Of a stretch of 64,000 nucleotides of DNA, positions 48,601 to 57,482 are shown piece by piece. The notes beneath the pieces are model-generated. The model was not told the DNA's origin and made no database searches. It was given only the letters and a program-made list of their open reading frames with translations. Source of the stretch: Tiliqua scincoides (Eukaryota; Chordata; Lepidosauria; Squamata; Scincidae); contig NC_089822.1 of the NCBI RefSeq assembly GCF_035046505.1, positions 111,989,307-112,053,306 of the forward strand. Reading direction: 5' to 3'. Every line of letters starts with the position of its first letter. The first letter of the stretch is position 1. Both the position numbers and the translations under genes were made by a program.

Positions 48601-51600
48601 AGGGAAAAAACATTCCCTTACTTTGAGGAGGCCTCCATAAGTGACACCCAACTGCAGGATGCGGCACACGTCCCATTGGCACCACTATGCCAGTGCTGGA
48701 AAGCACTGACATAAGGGGTTAGGATTGCACCCCTACTCTAGAATAACTGTGGTTAGAATGGCTTAACTTGAATGATTTAGGGCACAATCCTAACCAGGTC
48801 TACTCAGAAGTAAGTCCTATTATGTTCGATGGGACTTACTCCCAGGAAAGTGAGGTTAGGATTGCAGCCTAATTCTGTGGCAACAAGAAATTTGGAATTT
48901 CTTGTTTTTCTTATGTTCAAGTTTTTGAGGGGTTGGGTAGTTTGCTAGGGAACCAAGGAACATTAGGACCATTGGTGGGAAAAGTCAGAGGGGGAAAATA
49001 GAGGGATCGGTTAAGGATCAGCTGTATGGGAAGCTGTATGCTGTGAGTCTCCAACTAGATCCTCTCTCCTCTACCAAACACTTAACAGAAACCACCTCTG
49101 CATTTTAAGTTTTTCAACCCTTTTTCAAAAATGCAGCTGAGGGTTAGTTTGCACAATCAGTGGAATCATGGTCAAGTTGTTCCTGGATTGCATGGCTTCA
49201 AGGTGCATGTGGGGTTAAGCATGTGTGCATGCTTCCTTATGCACAAAATGTCCCTGCTCATAGAAAAGTCTGAACCTTGCTTCCCTGACATGCTGGTTTT
49301 CTGCATTCTGGAAGTCTTAACTATGGGGATGGTTTTAAAACATGCAAGCACAACCTACAGCCTGAAGTGGTACTGTCCAGAAAAAACTTTGCCACTTGAT
49401 TTCTCTGGCCTTGAGAAACTTAAAAGAGCCAAAGAAAGCTGCCAGATTTGATGTGAGGCTGCATTCTACCTCAACATAAATCACAAGCAGGCACATATCA
49501 GGACCCTTGGCCAAGACTCCTGCTATGTTTCTTTGCTTCCTGAATCATAGCAGTGCTGGGCAGCTTGGTGTCAAGATTGGAGCCCTCTCCTTAGGCCACC
49601 TTCTCCTGGTGGAAGCTGGGGGGAGGGATGGGATAGTGGAGGGCTTTCTCACTAAGCACAAGGCTCCATTTTGCAGAACAACCACATAATCCGCATCCCT
49701 AAAGGGGCCTTGAACCACCAGTGGCGCCTCCGGGAGCTGTACTTGCAGAACAATAACCTGTCCAATGATGGCCTTGACCCCTCCACCTTCAGGTAACTGT
49801 GATAAATGATGGGGCTATTCCATGGGTAGGACTGCTGAAGCTGGGAGCCAGCACTCCTGGAGCCAACACACACCTATGGCCAGCTCTGGATTGGGAGAGC
49901 TGGAAGGCCTCAAAAAAGCAAGGAAGAGGAGGCAGGATGCCTCTTTGGTAGGTCCTAATGTCCAGCTCTTGCCTTCCTGTAGCAGGTTGAAGAGCCTGGA
50001 GTACCTGGACCTTTCCAACAACAACCTGACAGAGGTTCCTGCTGGCCTCCCTGCAAACATTGTTATCTTGCACCTGGGTCGGAACTGCCTGAGCAGGCTA
50101 CCCCCCGAGCACCTGAGCCGTGTGCGGAGCCTGCAGTACCTTCTGCTGCAGAGCAATGTGTTGACAGCATCAGGAGTGCACCCCGACACTTTCTTGCACC
50201 TGCGCTCCCTGCACACACTCCACATGTACAACAACCGACTAGACCGCATACCACCTGGACTTCCACGGCGCGTCCGTTCCCTCATGCTGCTGCACAACCA
50301 GATTACGCACATTGGGCTGCAGGACTTTGCTACCACCTACGCCTTGGTCGAGCTCAATCTCAGCTACAATAGGCTTTACAGTGCTCACATCCACCGCCTG
50401 GCCTTCCGCAAGCTGAGGCGCCTGGAGACCCTGGACATCTCAGGCAATCAACTAACACTCCTACCTGCAGGGCTGCCTTCCAGCCTCCAGGTCCTCAACC
50501 TGCAAAAGAACCAGCTCAACTCCCTTTCTCCAGAGTTGCTGGCCAACCTCACCATGCTCAAGGAGATGCACCTGGCACACAACCGCCTGCGGATCAGTGG
50601 CATCTCTCCAGGCACTTGGCAGGAGCTACATGGGCTCAAGGTGAGGAGGGCAGATGGGAGGGTTTACTCTTCATAAATTGCATTTGGGTAGCCTAGAAGC
50701 AGGCACAGCTTCCACACCAGAGGAATTTCACTCCCCAATGAGTACAAAAAAAAGCAGCTACTGACCTCAGCTCCTTCATGCATGATTCTCTTGATAAAGC
50801 AGGAATCATATAGGTCATATTGAGAGCTCCCAGCATGCACTACTCTGTTTTATTTCAAGGGGAAGCAAGGAAGGAGCCAGACAAGTGGCTGCTTTACCCT
50901 CACTTCCTTGCATGGTTGCTTTAAACCACGGTTCTTCAACCTTGAGGTCAGGACCCCAATAGTATCACAAAGCCTCAGTTTTGGGGTCACCGCAACTTAC
51001 AGGAGTGAAAAGAGTTGAAGACCACTGGACAAGATCACCCCCAGGTAAAGGGGGAGGCATCTGGTGTACCCCTTCAGGTATCAGGAGATTGTGTCCCAGT
51101 CCTGCTCAGGTCTTAGCAATTATGCTAAAATAGTTTTCACTAGTGCCAGGCTTCATGACAACTTTTTTCTGCTCTCTCTAATAAGAATATTTGGTTATCA
51201 TGAAGAGTGCTGGGAGGGCATTGCAGGGGGAGGATAGGGTCCTGGGAGTGGAGTGCCTAGTCTCACACTTGGTTTATTTATTGGGGTCATGGCATTTAAA
51301 AAGTTGAAGACCACTGTTTTAAACAAACCAAGGGAGGAAAGAAATAGGGGAGGTGGAAGCAAAGTGGCTCAGTGCTGCCTGTGTGACTCAAAGCGATTCA
51401 GTGCTGCCTATTTTTTTTAGCCCAGGCAGTGGCAAGCCATTTTGCTTCCCTCACTCCTTCTCAGGTTCTGGTTTGCAAATACAGTACTTAGAACTTAGTG
51501 AATCCTTGCCTCCTTAAGTTGCTCTTCGCATAATTCTGTTTTGGCATAAGAAAGAGTATTTGTCCTGCAGGGTTGTCTGAAAACACTGGTGCCTGAAAAT

Positions 51601-53548
51601 CCAGGTATCTCAGATGGCACCTCTCACAGACCCAAACCTGTGTTTAAGAAAAGGCATAGCCCACCAGGAAGTTTTTTTTGCATCGCTTAATGATACAGCG
51701 TTCTTGGGCTTGCTCATGTCAGTGGGCTTTGCTGCAGAAGCAAACTCCCAGGAAATGATGTGTCTACTTCCTAGGTCAGATCTTTCTGTCTCCTATTCTG
51801 CCACCCTTAGTAATGTCTAGAATCTGACACCTGTGGCAGCTGCTGCAGGGTCCCCAACATTTCCCCTATTTTAATTTCCCAGCTGCTGGATCTGAGCTAC
51901 AACGAGTTGTCCTATGTTCCCCCGGACCTTCCAGAATCACTAGAGTATCTATACTTGCAGCATAACAGGATTGCTGTCCTTACAGCTGAGGCCTTCCTCA
52001 CAACACCCAACATCCGTGTCATCACTCTCAGGTAAAGAAAATGACAATGCGTTGCTTTTTACAAGAGGGGCTCAGTACTTGTGTATGGATATTACCTGCA
52101 CCAAGTTGTATAGCTGAAAGGAGAGGGTCACAGGACCCCAGGCAGCACTCTTCTGGAGGCGGCAATACTGCCCCCAAGGTGGCAATCCAGTCGCTGCAGT
52201 CCTGCCCCCCTTGCTCACAGCTGAGCCACTTGCACTGAGGCCACCTGCAGAAGCAGCCAGCCTTGCTCTGCGTGGCGTGCAACTGCACCAAGAATGACTG
52301 CAGGGGGACCACCCCCAGTCATTCTTGGTGTGGTTGGTCAGAGCAAAGCTGGTCCTTTCTTCAGAAGTAGCTGGCTCCACTCTGACCGTGCTGGCAGTGA
52401 TTGCGGTGACATCATCACATCACCGCAATTACTTCTGCGTCCGAGGGGGTGGCAGGCTGATCAGTGTGCCTGCCCCAGGATGGTGCACCAGTCAGGTATG
52501 TGGCTGCCTGCACCCTGCTCATCAGGAGTGTGTGTGTGTGTGGGGGGAACATCCATGTATGTGTGTGTATTCTTTCTTTAAGTAGTCCAATTACTGCTTG
52601 TATGTATTTTAAGAGTGGAATGCAGCCCCCCACCCCCAAGACAATAAATTATATGTGCTTTGACTCAAAAGAGTGGCAACGTGCTCTGCACTTAAAAAAA
52701 TTAATAGCCTCCATTCAGGCAACCCAAACTCTGCATCAAAACCTGCAGAGTTCTGTTATGTGCATAAATGATGCATATTAAGCAAAAATTATATATTACA
52801 TAGTTTGTTGCACTTTTTAAAACTATTTTGCATTCTTTACTATGGGGAAAAGCAAGGAGTTATTAAGGGGCATTGAAGCCATATCCTTCTTTTGAGACTC
52901 CATCAGGACTCGCTCCATTTTGCCTTTTACAGCAAATCATGCACTCTGAGACCCTTGCCTTTGCTACAGTGGCTTCATTGTAAAGGTAGGCAGCTAATCT
53001 GTTTGGTCTTCTTAGGCCTCCATCATGCTTGATCTGGGATATCAAGCTCAAGAACTAGTCTAAGTGCCAATCTCCATGCAACATTCAGTCCTGTCTCACT
53101 TGTCCCCTTTTAAAAATGTATATTCTTTATAAATGTACCTGTTACTTTCAAGTAAATACAGTATCACAGGTTTGTAAGTCCTACTGAATGCAATAGGACT
53201 TCCTTCCTAGTGAATATGCCTAAGGTTTAGGCTGTAAGGAAATCAGATTCCTGACTTTTGAATTATACCCACCATCTAGGCCTGTATCAAAGTTTCAGGA
53301 ACTGTAAAAGAAGAAATAGTCATAAACTCACTTTACTCTTGTGTCTGAAGTTGGAGGCTGTCCCATTTTACACACAAATCCTCTCTCTGTTTTCTAGATC
53401 CAATCGTTTATTGGCAGCCAATGTGTCTCAAGAGGCGTTTACAGACCTGAAACTATTGGAGGTAGTGGACACAACAGGGAACCCAGAGTCCATCACCATC
53501 TCTCTGCTGCAAGCTGGACACTGGGTCCATACCCAGACAGGCACCTAG
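40206..53548 (+). CDS. PODNL1: PODNL1, podocan-like protein 1 (secreted leucine-rich-repeat protein)
   Basis: Extracellular small leucine-rich-repeat proteoglycan of the podocan class, a matrix protein thought to bind collagen or growth factors (family knowledge). Ten exons, 1776 nt, about 591 residues, all phases join. Order: signal peptide ([20 protein letters not shown]), an acidic Asp/Asn tract at residues 23-36, the cysteine cluster C56-x3-C60-x-C62-x7-C70, then about 20 leucine-rich repeats (LxxLxLxxNxL) from residue 85 to the end, such as [15 protein letters not shown] and [16 protein letters not shown]. Sequons include NIS, NLT, NLS and NVS. PODN is the close paralogue; the DCAF15 and CC2D1A neighbours decide for PODNL1. 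Exon 1 is an inference; exons 2-10 are firm. Confidence 0.92.
40736..40828. repeat. palindromic repeat
   Basis: gcacaatcctaaccaggtc with tactcagaagtaaatcct, mirror ggggcttactctcagg, end gtggttaggattgcagcc. The ends differ from the 32653 subtype. Confidence 0.75.
40830..41062. mobile_element. hAT-like MITE (CAGTGTTTTTCAATC ends)
   Basis: Starts cagtgtttttcaatct and ends near cagtgattgaaaatggc. Interior repeats the phrases ggcacacca and ggcgcacc. Right end uncertain by about ten bases. Confidence 0.6.
41078..41238. mobile_element. palindromic-ended MITE (GGGCCCAATCC type)
   Basis: Starts gggccaaatcctatccatc and ends agttggatacgattgggccc. Confidence 0.7.
41532..42922 (+). mobile_element. composite hAT-like element, right tip lost
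   Basis: Starts cagtggcatcgctagggg. Collinear with 25914-27186, including the tandem repeat, the palindromic relic at about 42176-42262 and the reversed tip of another family at about 42525-42585. It also holds a TG/GA microsatellite. It stops at about 42922 before the expected ctagtgacaccactg tip. Confidence 0.78.
42603..42666. repeat. (TG)n(AG)n microsatellite
   Basis: About 20 TG units followed by about 10 AG units, inside the composite element. The copy at 21425 has only a short gtgtgtg at the same place, so the run grew later. Confidence 0.95.
42923..44151. other. end of PODNL1 intron 1, no feature seen
   Basis: Unique-looking sequence up to the acceptor at 44151. No alternative first exon was recognised. 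Confidence 0.4.
44152..44424 (+). CDS. PODNL1: PODNL1 exon 2: signal peptide, acidic tract, Cys cluster
   Basis: Acceptor TTTGCCCCCAG|CAG, donor CAG|GTAACA, phase 0 at both ends, 91 codons. It gives most of the signal peptide, the tract [14 protein letters not shown], then [20 protein letters not shown] and [16 protein letters not shown], the cap of the repeat solenoid. Confidence 0.92.
44578..44671 (+). CDS. PODNL1: PODNL1 exon 3
   Basis: Reads [20 protein letters not shown] then [11 protein letters not shown]; acceptor TTGCAG|AAT, donor GCAG|GTGAGT. Confidence 0.95.
45105..45169 (+). CDS. PODNL1: PODNL1 exon 4
   Basis: 65 nt reading [20 protein letters not shown] then NK; acceptor TTTTAAAG|GT, which is purine-ended and weak, and donor AAG|GTGAGT. 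The frame joins both neighbours and the sequence matches the family. Confidence 0.93.
45170..46674. other. PODNL1 intron 4, no feature seen
   Basis: Unique-looking AT-rich intron with no recognised repeat. Confidence 0.4.
46675..46784 (+). CDS. PODNL1: PODNL1 exon 5
   Basis: Reads [20 protein letters not shown] then [16 protein letters not shown]; acceptor TTTGCAG|CTG, donor CG|GTAAGG, with Arg split into exon 6. Confidence 0.95.
46938..47414. mobile_element. Tigger-like MITE
   Basis: Inverted tips caggcatccccctgtaccca and gtggatacagggagacacctg. Internal tggataactgaatctgtgg matches the pogo/Tigger style. Non-coding. Confidence 0.7.
48034..48190 (+). CDS. PODNL1: PODNL1 exon 6
   Basis: Reads [40 protein letters not shown] and [12 protein letters not shown]; acceptor ACACAG|G, donor CAG|GTTGGC. 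Confidence 0.95.
48486..48545. repeat. half of a palindromic repeat
   Basis: gcagcccaatcctatccac then decays before the mirror half; the next element starts at once. Confidence 0.55.
48546..48735. mobile_element. palindromic-ended MITE
   Basis: Starts gggcacaatcctaacctttc and ends cataaggggttaggattgc; same layout as 31703-31885. Confidence 0.68.
48779..48871. repeat. palindromic repeat
   Basis: gggcacaatcctaaccaggt, tactcagaagtaagtcc, mirror gggacttactcccagg, end ggttaggattgcagcc; same subtype as 40736. Confidence 0.78.
49677..49792 (+). CDS. PODNL1: PODNL1 exon 7
   Basis: Reads [20 protein letters not shown] then [18 protein letters not shown]; acceptor TTTGCAG|AAC, donor AG|GTAACT. Confidence 0.95.
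49983..50640 (+). CDS. PODNL1: PODNL1 exon 8 (main repeat exon)
   Basis: 658 nt, 219 codons, about nine leucine-rich repeats, beginning [20 protein letters not shown] and ending [10 protein letters not shown]. The acceptor TCCTGTAG|C is chosen over the CAG three bases on, because it keeps the Ser present in mammals. Donor AAG|GTGAGG. Confidence 0.95.
50927..51316. mobile_element. hAT-like MITE (CACGGTTCTTCAACC ends)
   Basis: Ends cacggttcttcaacctt and aagttgaagaccactg are inverted. Flanks ctttaaac (50919-50926) and ttttaaac (51317-51324) agree at 7 of 8. In PODNL1 intron 8. Confidence 0.82.
51883..52031 (+). CDS. PODNL1: PODNL1 exon 9
   Basis: Reads [40 protein letters not shown] and TPNIRVITL; acceptor TTCCCAG|CTG, donor AG|GTAAAG. 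Confidence 0.95.
52032..53397. other. PODNL1 intron 9
   Basis: Holds a strong hairpin (arms 52286-52307 and 52312-52330), probably the core of an inverted repeat element spanning about 52240-52440, and a worn half of the palindromic repeat near 53170-53233. The rest is unclassified. Confidence 0.5.
53398..53548 (+). CDS. PODNL1: PODNL1 exon 10 (C-terminal)
   Basis: Reads [40 protein letters not shown] and [10 protein letters not shown], then TAG. Acceptor TTTCTAG|A. The VVDTTGNPE box matches VVDTAGNPE of the mammalian protein. Confidence 0.95.
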
Positions 53549-54812
53549 GAAGGGGGCCCAGGCCAGGTCAGACTTCGTCTACACTATAGGATAAATGTGG
53601 AAGTTTGCATTCACAAAAGAATCATCCTAGTTCTTAGCTTTTTCTGGGATCCAGGACTACAGAAAAGTAATTTAATGGTAGGAAACTCTGTAGAGGAAAA
53701 AAAGAGGTGTGTTACATGAGTAATATTAGTGCTTTTGCAACTTATTGTTAACAGAGGCCCTGTTTTGATTGAGCAAAGCTAGAGGGCCAGAAGCATTGGT
53801 TGGCTCATGTGAAAACAGGGCAGTGAGACGCAGGCCTAGTTTTCTTTCAGGTAGTAAACAGTCTCAGGGTGGATTCATTATTTGTGTGAAAACATTATAT
53901 TCCACTTTATCTTATTTAAAGAAAGATAAAGTAGCTTTAAAAAGCATTAAATTCAGTAAAACCAGAAGTGCTCAGAAGTGCACAGCAAGAATAACACTAC
54001 CACAAAACATTTAAAAAAGGGGATTTTTTTACCTGGCGAATTCCTGGTAGAGGAAGGATGGCATTCCTGATTATTGGGATTGCCCCTTGCACCTCCTGGA
54101 GGCATGAGGGGCATTCCCATTCATGAAAAAGAAAGCTGCGGGGCAAAAAAAAATTTCATTAATACAAGTGAAGATTTAAGGCCATGTAAGTCAGCTTCAT
54201 CCTAAGAAGCCTGGTCTTGGCTTGGCATCTCTGGATTTGGCAAGGTCTAGATACAGAGTAAGAATTTGACAAGTATTTATTATTTCTGTCATCCAGGGCC
54301 AATCCAGCTATTATAATTAGCAGAGACAATTGTTGAACAGGCATGTAGTTGGCCATGATCCTCCAAGTATCCTGTCCACTGCCTCAGTTTGAACTAGCTG
54401 AAAAGGTCTCCATCAAAATCTGGTTAGGAGGAGTTCTAGCAGTCTCCCAGGCAACAACTGGAGTAGATAAAATAGCTTGTATCTGTCCATTGTCTTGCAA
54501 ATTAGCCACAGCTGTTTAAGGGCTCAGTCTCCCTCCTTGAACCCAATTGGCACAGGTCCTTCATCACTCTGAACAGCTTTGCTGAATACCACCTGGTTGC
54601 ATCATTTCAGACTGCTGCTAGGAGCTCCCATTACTGAATGCTTCTCTGTACATAGAAACATTTGCTCAGCTTAGAAATCAGCATGTCAGTGGGAAGGGGT
54701 TTCTTCTTTCCTTTCTCGTACATGCTAGTTTTCTGCACTAGAATCCTTCTTTGCATATTGAAGACCATTCATCCAGTCATGTGATAACTTAGCTGCACTC
54801 TGAAGCAGAACA
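53549..54812. other. PODNL1 3' UTR and intergenic sequence
   Basis: Nearest polyadenylation-like motif is ATTAAA at 53946-53951; others lie much farther. No gene seen. Confidence 0.35.
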
Positions 54813-55089
54813 ACCTAGATCAGTGGTTCTCACCCTTTTTAGCCTGGGACCCACCAGAAGTGATGTCAGCAACCTGGAAGTGATGTCATAGCCAGAAATG
54901 ACATCAAACAGGAAGTGACATCACTGTGATGTCAGAGCCGGAAGTGATGTCATCAAGCAGGAAGTTCTTATCTAGAAACTCAAACTGTAAATGACAAGAG
55001 ACAGTATTCCAGCTCAGAAGCTTCTTCCAGTTCTCCCTGCCCTTGCTACCATTGCTATCAAGCAAAAAATGAAACTTCTGGAACAAAAT

Positions 55090-55247
55090 CATGGTTGGTT
55101 GGCAACCTTCAGTCTCGAAAGACTGTGGTATAAGCCTACAGCACCTGGTATTCCCAGGCGGTCTCCCATCCAAGTACTAACAGGCCTGATCCTGTTTAGC
55201 TTCTGAGATCAGACAAGATTGGGCATCTGCAAGGTAACAGTTGCTGC
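55090..55247 (-). mobile_element. 5S-rRNA-derived SINE with LINE tail
   Basis: On the minus strand the head matches vertebrate 5S rRNA from about position 28 to the end, including AGAAGCTAAACAGGATCAGG (A box and intermediate element) and TTGGATGGGAGACCGCCTGG (C box) and GGTGCTGTAGGC. It is then joined to ATACCACAGTCTTTCGAGAC and TGAAGGTTGCCAA, which equals the 3' end of the LINE at 17451-18077. A 12-base duplication ctggaacaaaat flanks it (55078-55089 and 55248-55259). The 5' start is missing or altered. Confidence 0.92.
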
Positions 55248-55282
55248 CTGGAACAAAATATGTGTATTTATTTACTATTCTT

Positions 55283-55459
55283 TTTATTTCTGTCTTTATT
55301 TACAAAATCTCAAGCTACTTCTTGTATCACACTTGAAACTAACAAACATTGATGCGGCTATCGATACTGTGGTCAACACTAGCCAGAAACAAGTGCACCC
55401 TACTCATGCACCTCAATACAAGAAGTAGCTTGAGCTTTTGTAAATAAAGGAAATAAAAA
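55283..55459. repeat. inverted repeat with 45-base arms
   Basis: Left arm tttacaaaatctcaagctac with ttcttgtat; right arm atacaagaagtagcttgagc with ttttgtaaata. About 43 of 47 bases pair; the loop is about 87 bases. Probably a small foldback element inside the hAT copy. Confidence 0.75.
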
Positions 55460-55522
55460 CAGTAGTATCCCCCTCAGAAGAAAGATAAGCAGGGACGCTT
55501 CCCCTCATCTCCCCCAATCCCC

Positions 55523-55601
55523 AGCACGTCTACTCAGAATTGACTCCCATTATTGGCAATGGGGCTTACTCCCAGGTAAGAGTAGACAGAATTGCAGCCT
55601 A
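55523..55601. repeat. palindromic repeat
   Basis: cgtctactcagaattgactc, mirror ggggcttactcccagg and end acagaattgcagcc. Confidence 0.65.
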
Positions 55602-56748
55602 AGAGAGAAGTAAGAAGAGGGGAAGGGTGCACATCAGAGAGAAGCAGCTGGGAGAGCAGCACTCTCCCTGGGTCCTCCCCCCCTCCGCTCTCTCTTGGCA
55701 GCCAAGCAACCAGGGATCCCCCCCTCACCCCAGCAAAGATATAAAGAGAGGACGTGCTAGCCAGGGCAGGAAAGGATCGTGGCTTCCAGGCGATTTCAGA
55801 GAGGGGAAGAGGTGGGGTAGTGGGGGTGGCGATGCTGCTTTCAAGGCAGGCTCACCCAAGCCCTGTGTTCAGGTCTCTGCCTACACTCTCCAGCCCAGTC
55901 CAGCTGCAGGGGGGGGGGAGCTGCTCGGTCTTGCAACCCCGAGGCAGCCCATCCCATCAAGGCAGCCAAGCTGACAAAGGTTGGTGGGGAGAAGCCCGGC
56001 TGGCTCGTCCATGTCTCTCCTGGTCCTTCTTTGCCTGCAATCCAAGCCTGCACTCTGCGACTGCCCCCCCCCCCCCCGGGAAGCCTGCAAGTGAAGAGGG
56101 AGGTCCAGCTGGAAGGCAGCAGCACCCTTTCTGGGGGAAAGTTCTGGGCACGCTGCTTTCTTTGCACATGTGCAAGCCGCTCTTAACTAATGTTAAGGTC
56201 TCAATGCTGGGAAGCTTAAAATGGCAACGCCCAGGCTTTGCCCACTTCCAAAATGGTGCCGCCTAAGTCTTTTACCATCTTCCAAGATGGCTGCCGCCAG
56301 CATCTCAAGACCCACCAGAAATCGGATCGTGACCCACCAAGTGGGTCCCGACCCACAGTTTGAGAACCACTGACCTAGATACTAGTTCTCACTGAGGCAA
56401 TAAACTTGTAACTCCAGATATCAATCCTAATTGTATTTAGCTTCACCTTAGGTGGTTTAGTAGCTGCCTTATGTCATGTATAGGTTTTATCTACCCTCCT
56501 CATGACGCACTCAGAAGAATAGTGGGATCGTGAAAGCAAGTGAGATTCCCTTCTCACCAGGGATGAGGCCCACTGCAGAGCACTTGGAGAGTGGCCCACA
56601 AAATTCAAGTAGGCTCTGCTGCCACTGACTCCTTCCCCAGACTGCAATATTGGGTCTCTTTCAACATGACTAAATCCACCATCCTTGGGTGCCTTAAACT
56701 TGGAACCACCAGTATGCTGTTACTGCAGCCTGCTACTGCAGCCTACTC

Positions 56749-57482
56749 CTGTGGTTTTCAAACTCTCCGGGAGTTTGAAACCCACAGTAAGTCCTTGCAG
56801 GGGTGGGGGGGGGGGGGAGGCTGCAGGGGTGGGGGGATGCAGCAACACGATCCCCAGGAGCACACCGCTCAGGGGGGCTGCAGGCACTGGAGTGCACCCT
56901 CCAGCAGCCATCCCTGGGTGCGGGCAGCCCTGCCCGAGCCTCTGCAGGGCTCCCTGGGTCAGCAGCAGTGAAAGTGAGCGATCGTGCTCTGCCTCTGCAA
57001 AAGTGGAAGTGGAGCGCAATTGCTCACTTTCACTGCTGCTGACCTGAGAAGCCCTGCAGAGGCTCGGGCAGGGCTCCCTGCACCCAGGGACAGCTGCTGC
57101 AGGGACTGGAGGGTGCACCCCAGTCCCTGCAGCCCCGTCAGAAGGAAAAGCGGAGTGATCGCACTCTGCTTCTGGTTTAGCGGAGGTGGGGTGTGATCAC
57201 CCCACTTTCACTTTGGAAGTCTCGGGGAGCCCCATGGACAGCCACACAGGGCTCCCCGCACCCCCGGGGAGGCTGCAGGAGGCTGTGGTGAATGCAGCCA
57301 AGCCCCTGCAGCAGCCTGAGCAGCACAGTCCTTTGGATGCACTCACCACAGCCTCCTGCAGCCTGGGGGGGGGGGTTCCATCTCCTGCTGCCACTGCCTC
57401 TTGACTGCCCCCACCTCTTAAGGGCAAAGAGGCCAGGGCCCTCATGCTGGGGCATTGTGATGCCCCAGTCTGAAAACCTCTG
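56749..57482. mobile_element. GC-rich hAT-like element with internal palindromes
   Basis: Tips ctgtggttttcaaactc and cagtctgaaaacctctg are inverted; flanks gcctactc (56741-56748) and gtctactc (57483-57490) agree at 7 of 8. Inside are a large inverted repeat (about 56885-57120) and a second one (about 57268-57365). Several overlapping open frames are composition artefacts. Confidence 0.75.

Larger units (their letters stand above)
54821..56372 (+). mobile_element. hAT-like element (CAGTGGTTCTCA family), intact tips
   Basis: Ends cagtggttctcaccc and gtttgagaaccactg are inverted, and the 8-base duplication acctagat is perfect (54813-54820 and 56373-56380). It has repeated ggaagtgatgtca motifs at the left, and later insertions: the 5S-derived SINE at 55090, an inverted repeat at 55283-55459 and a palindromic repeat at 55523. 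The GC-rich right part shows open frames of 100-170 residues that are not genes. Confidence 0.9.

Noticed and set aside
55133-55228. Functional 5S rRNA gene
   Set aside because: It lacks the first quarter of 5S, has several substitutions, is fused to a LINE tail and carries a target duplication, so it is a SINE copy.
55754-56266. 170-residue open frame near 3' of PODNL1
   Set aside because: Part of a hAT-like element with exact tips and target duplication; GC-rich composition explains it.
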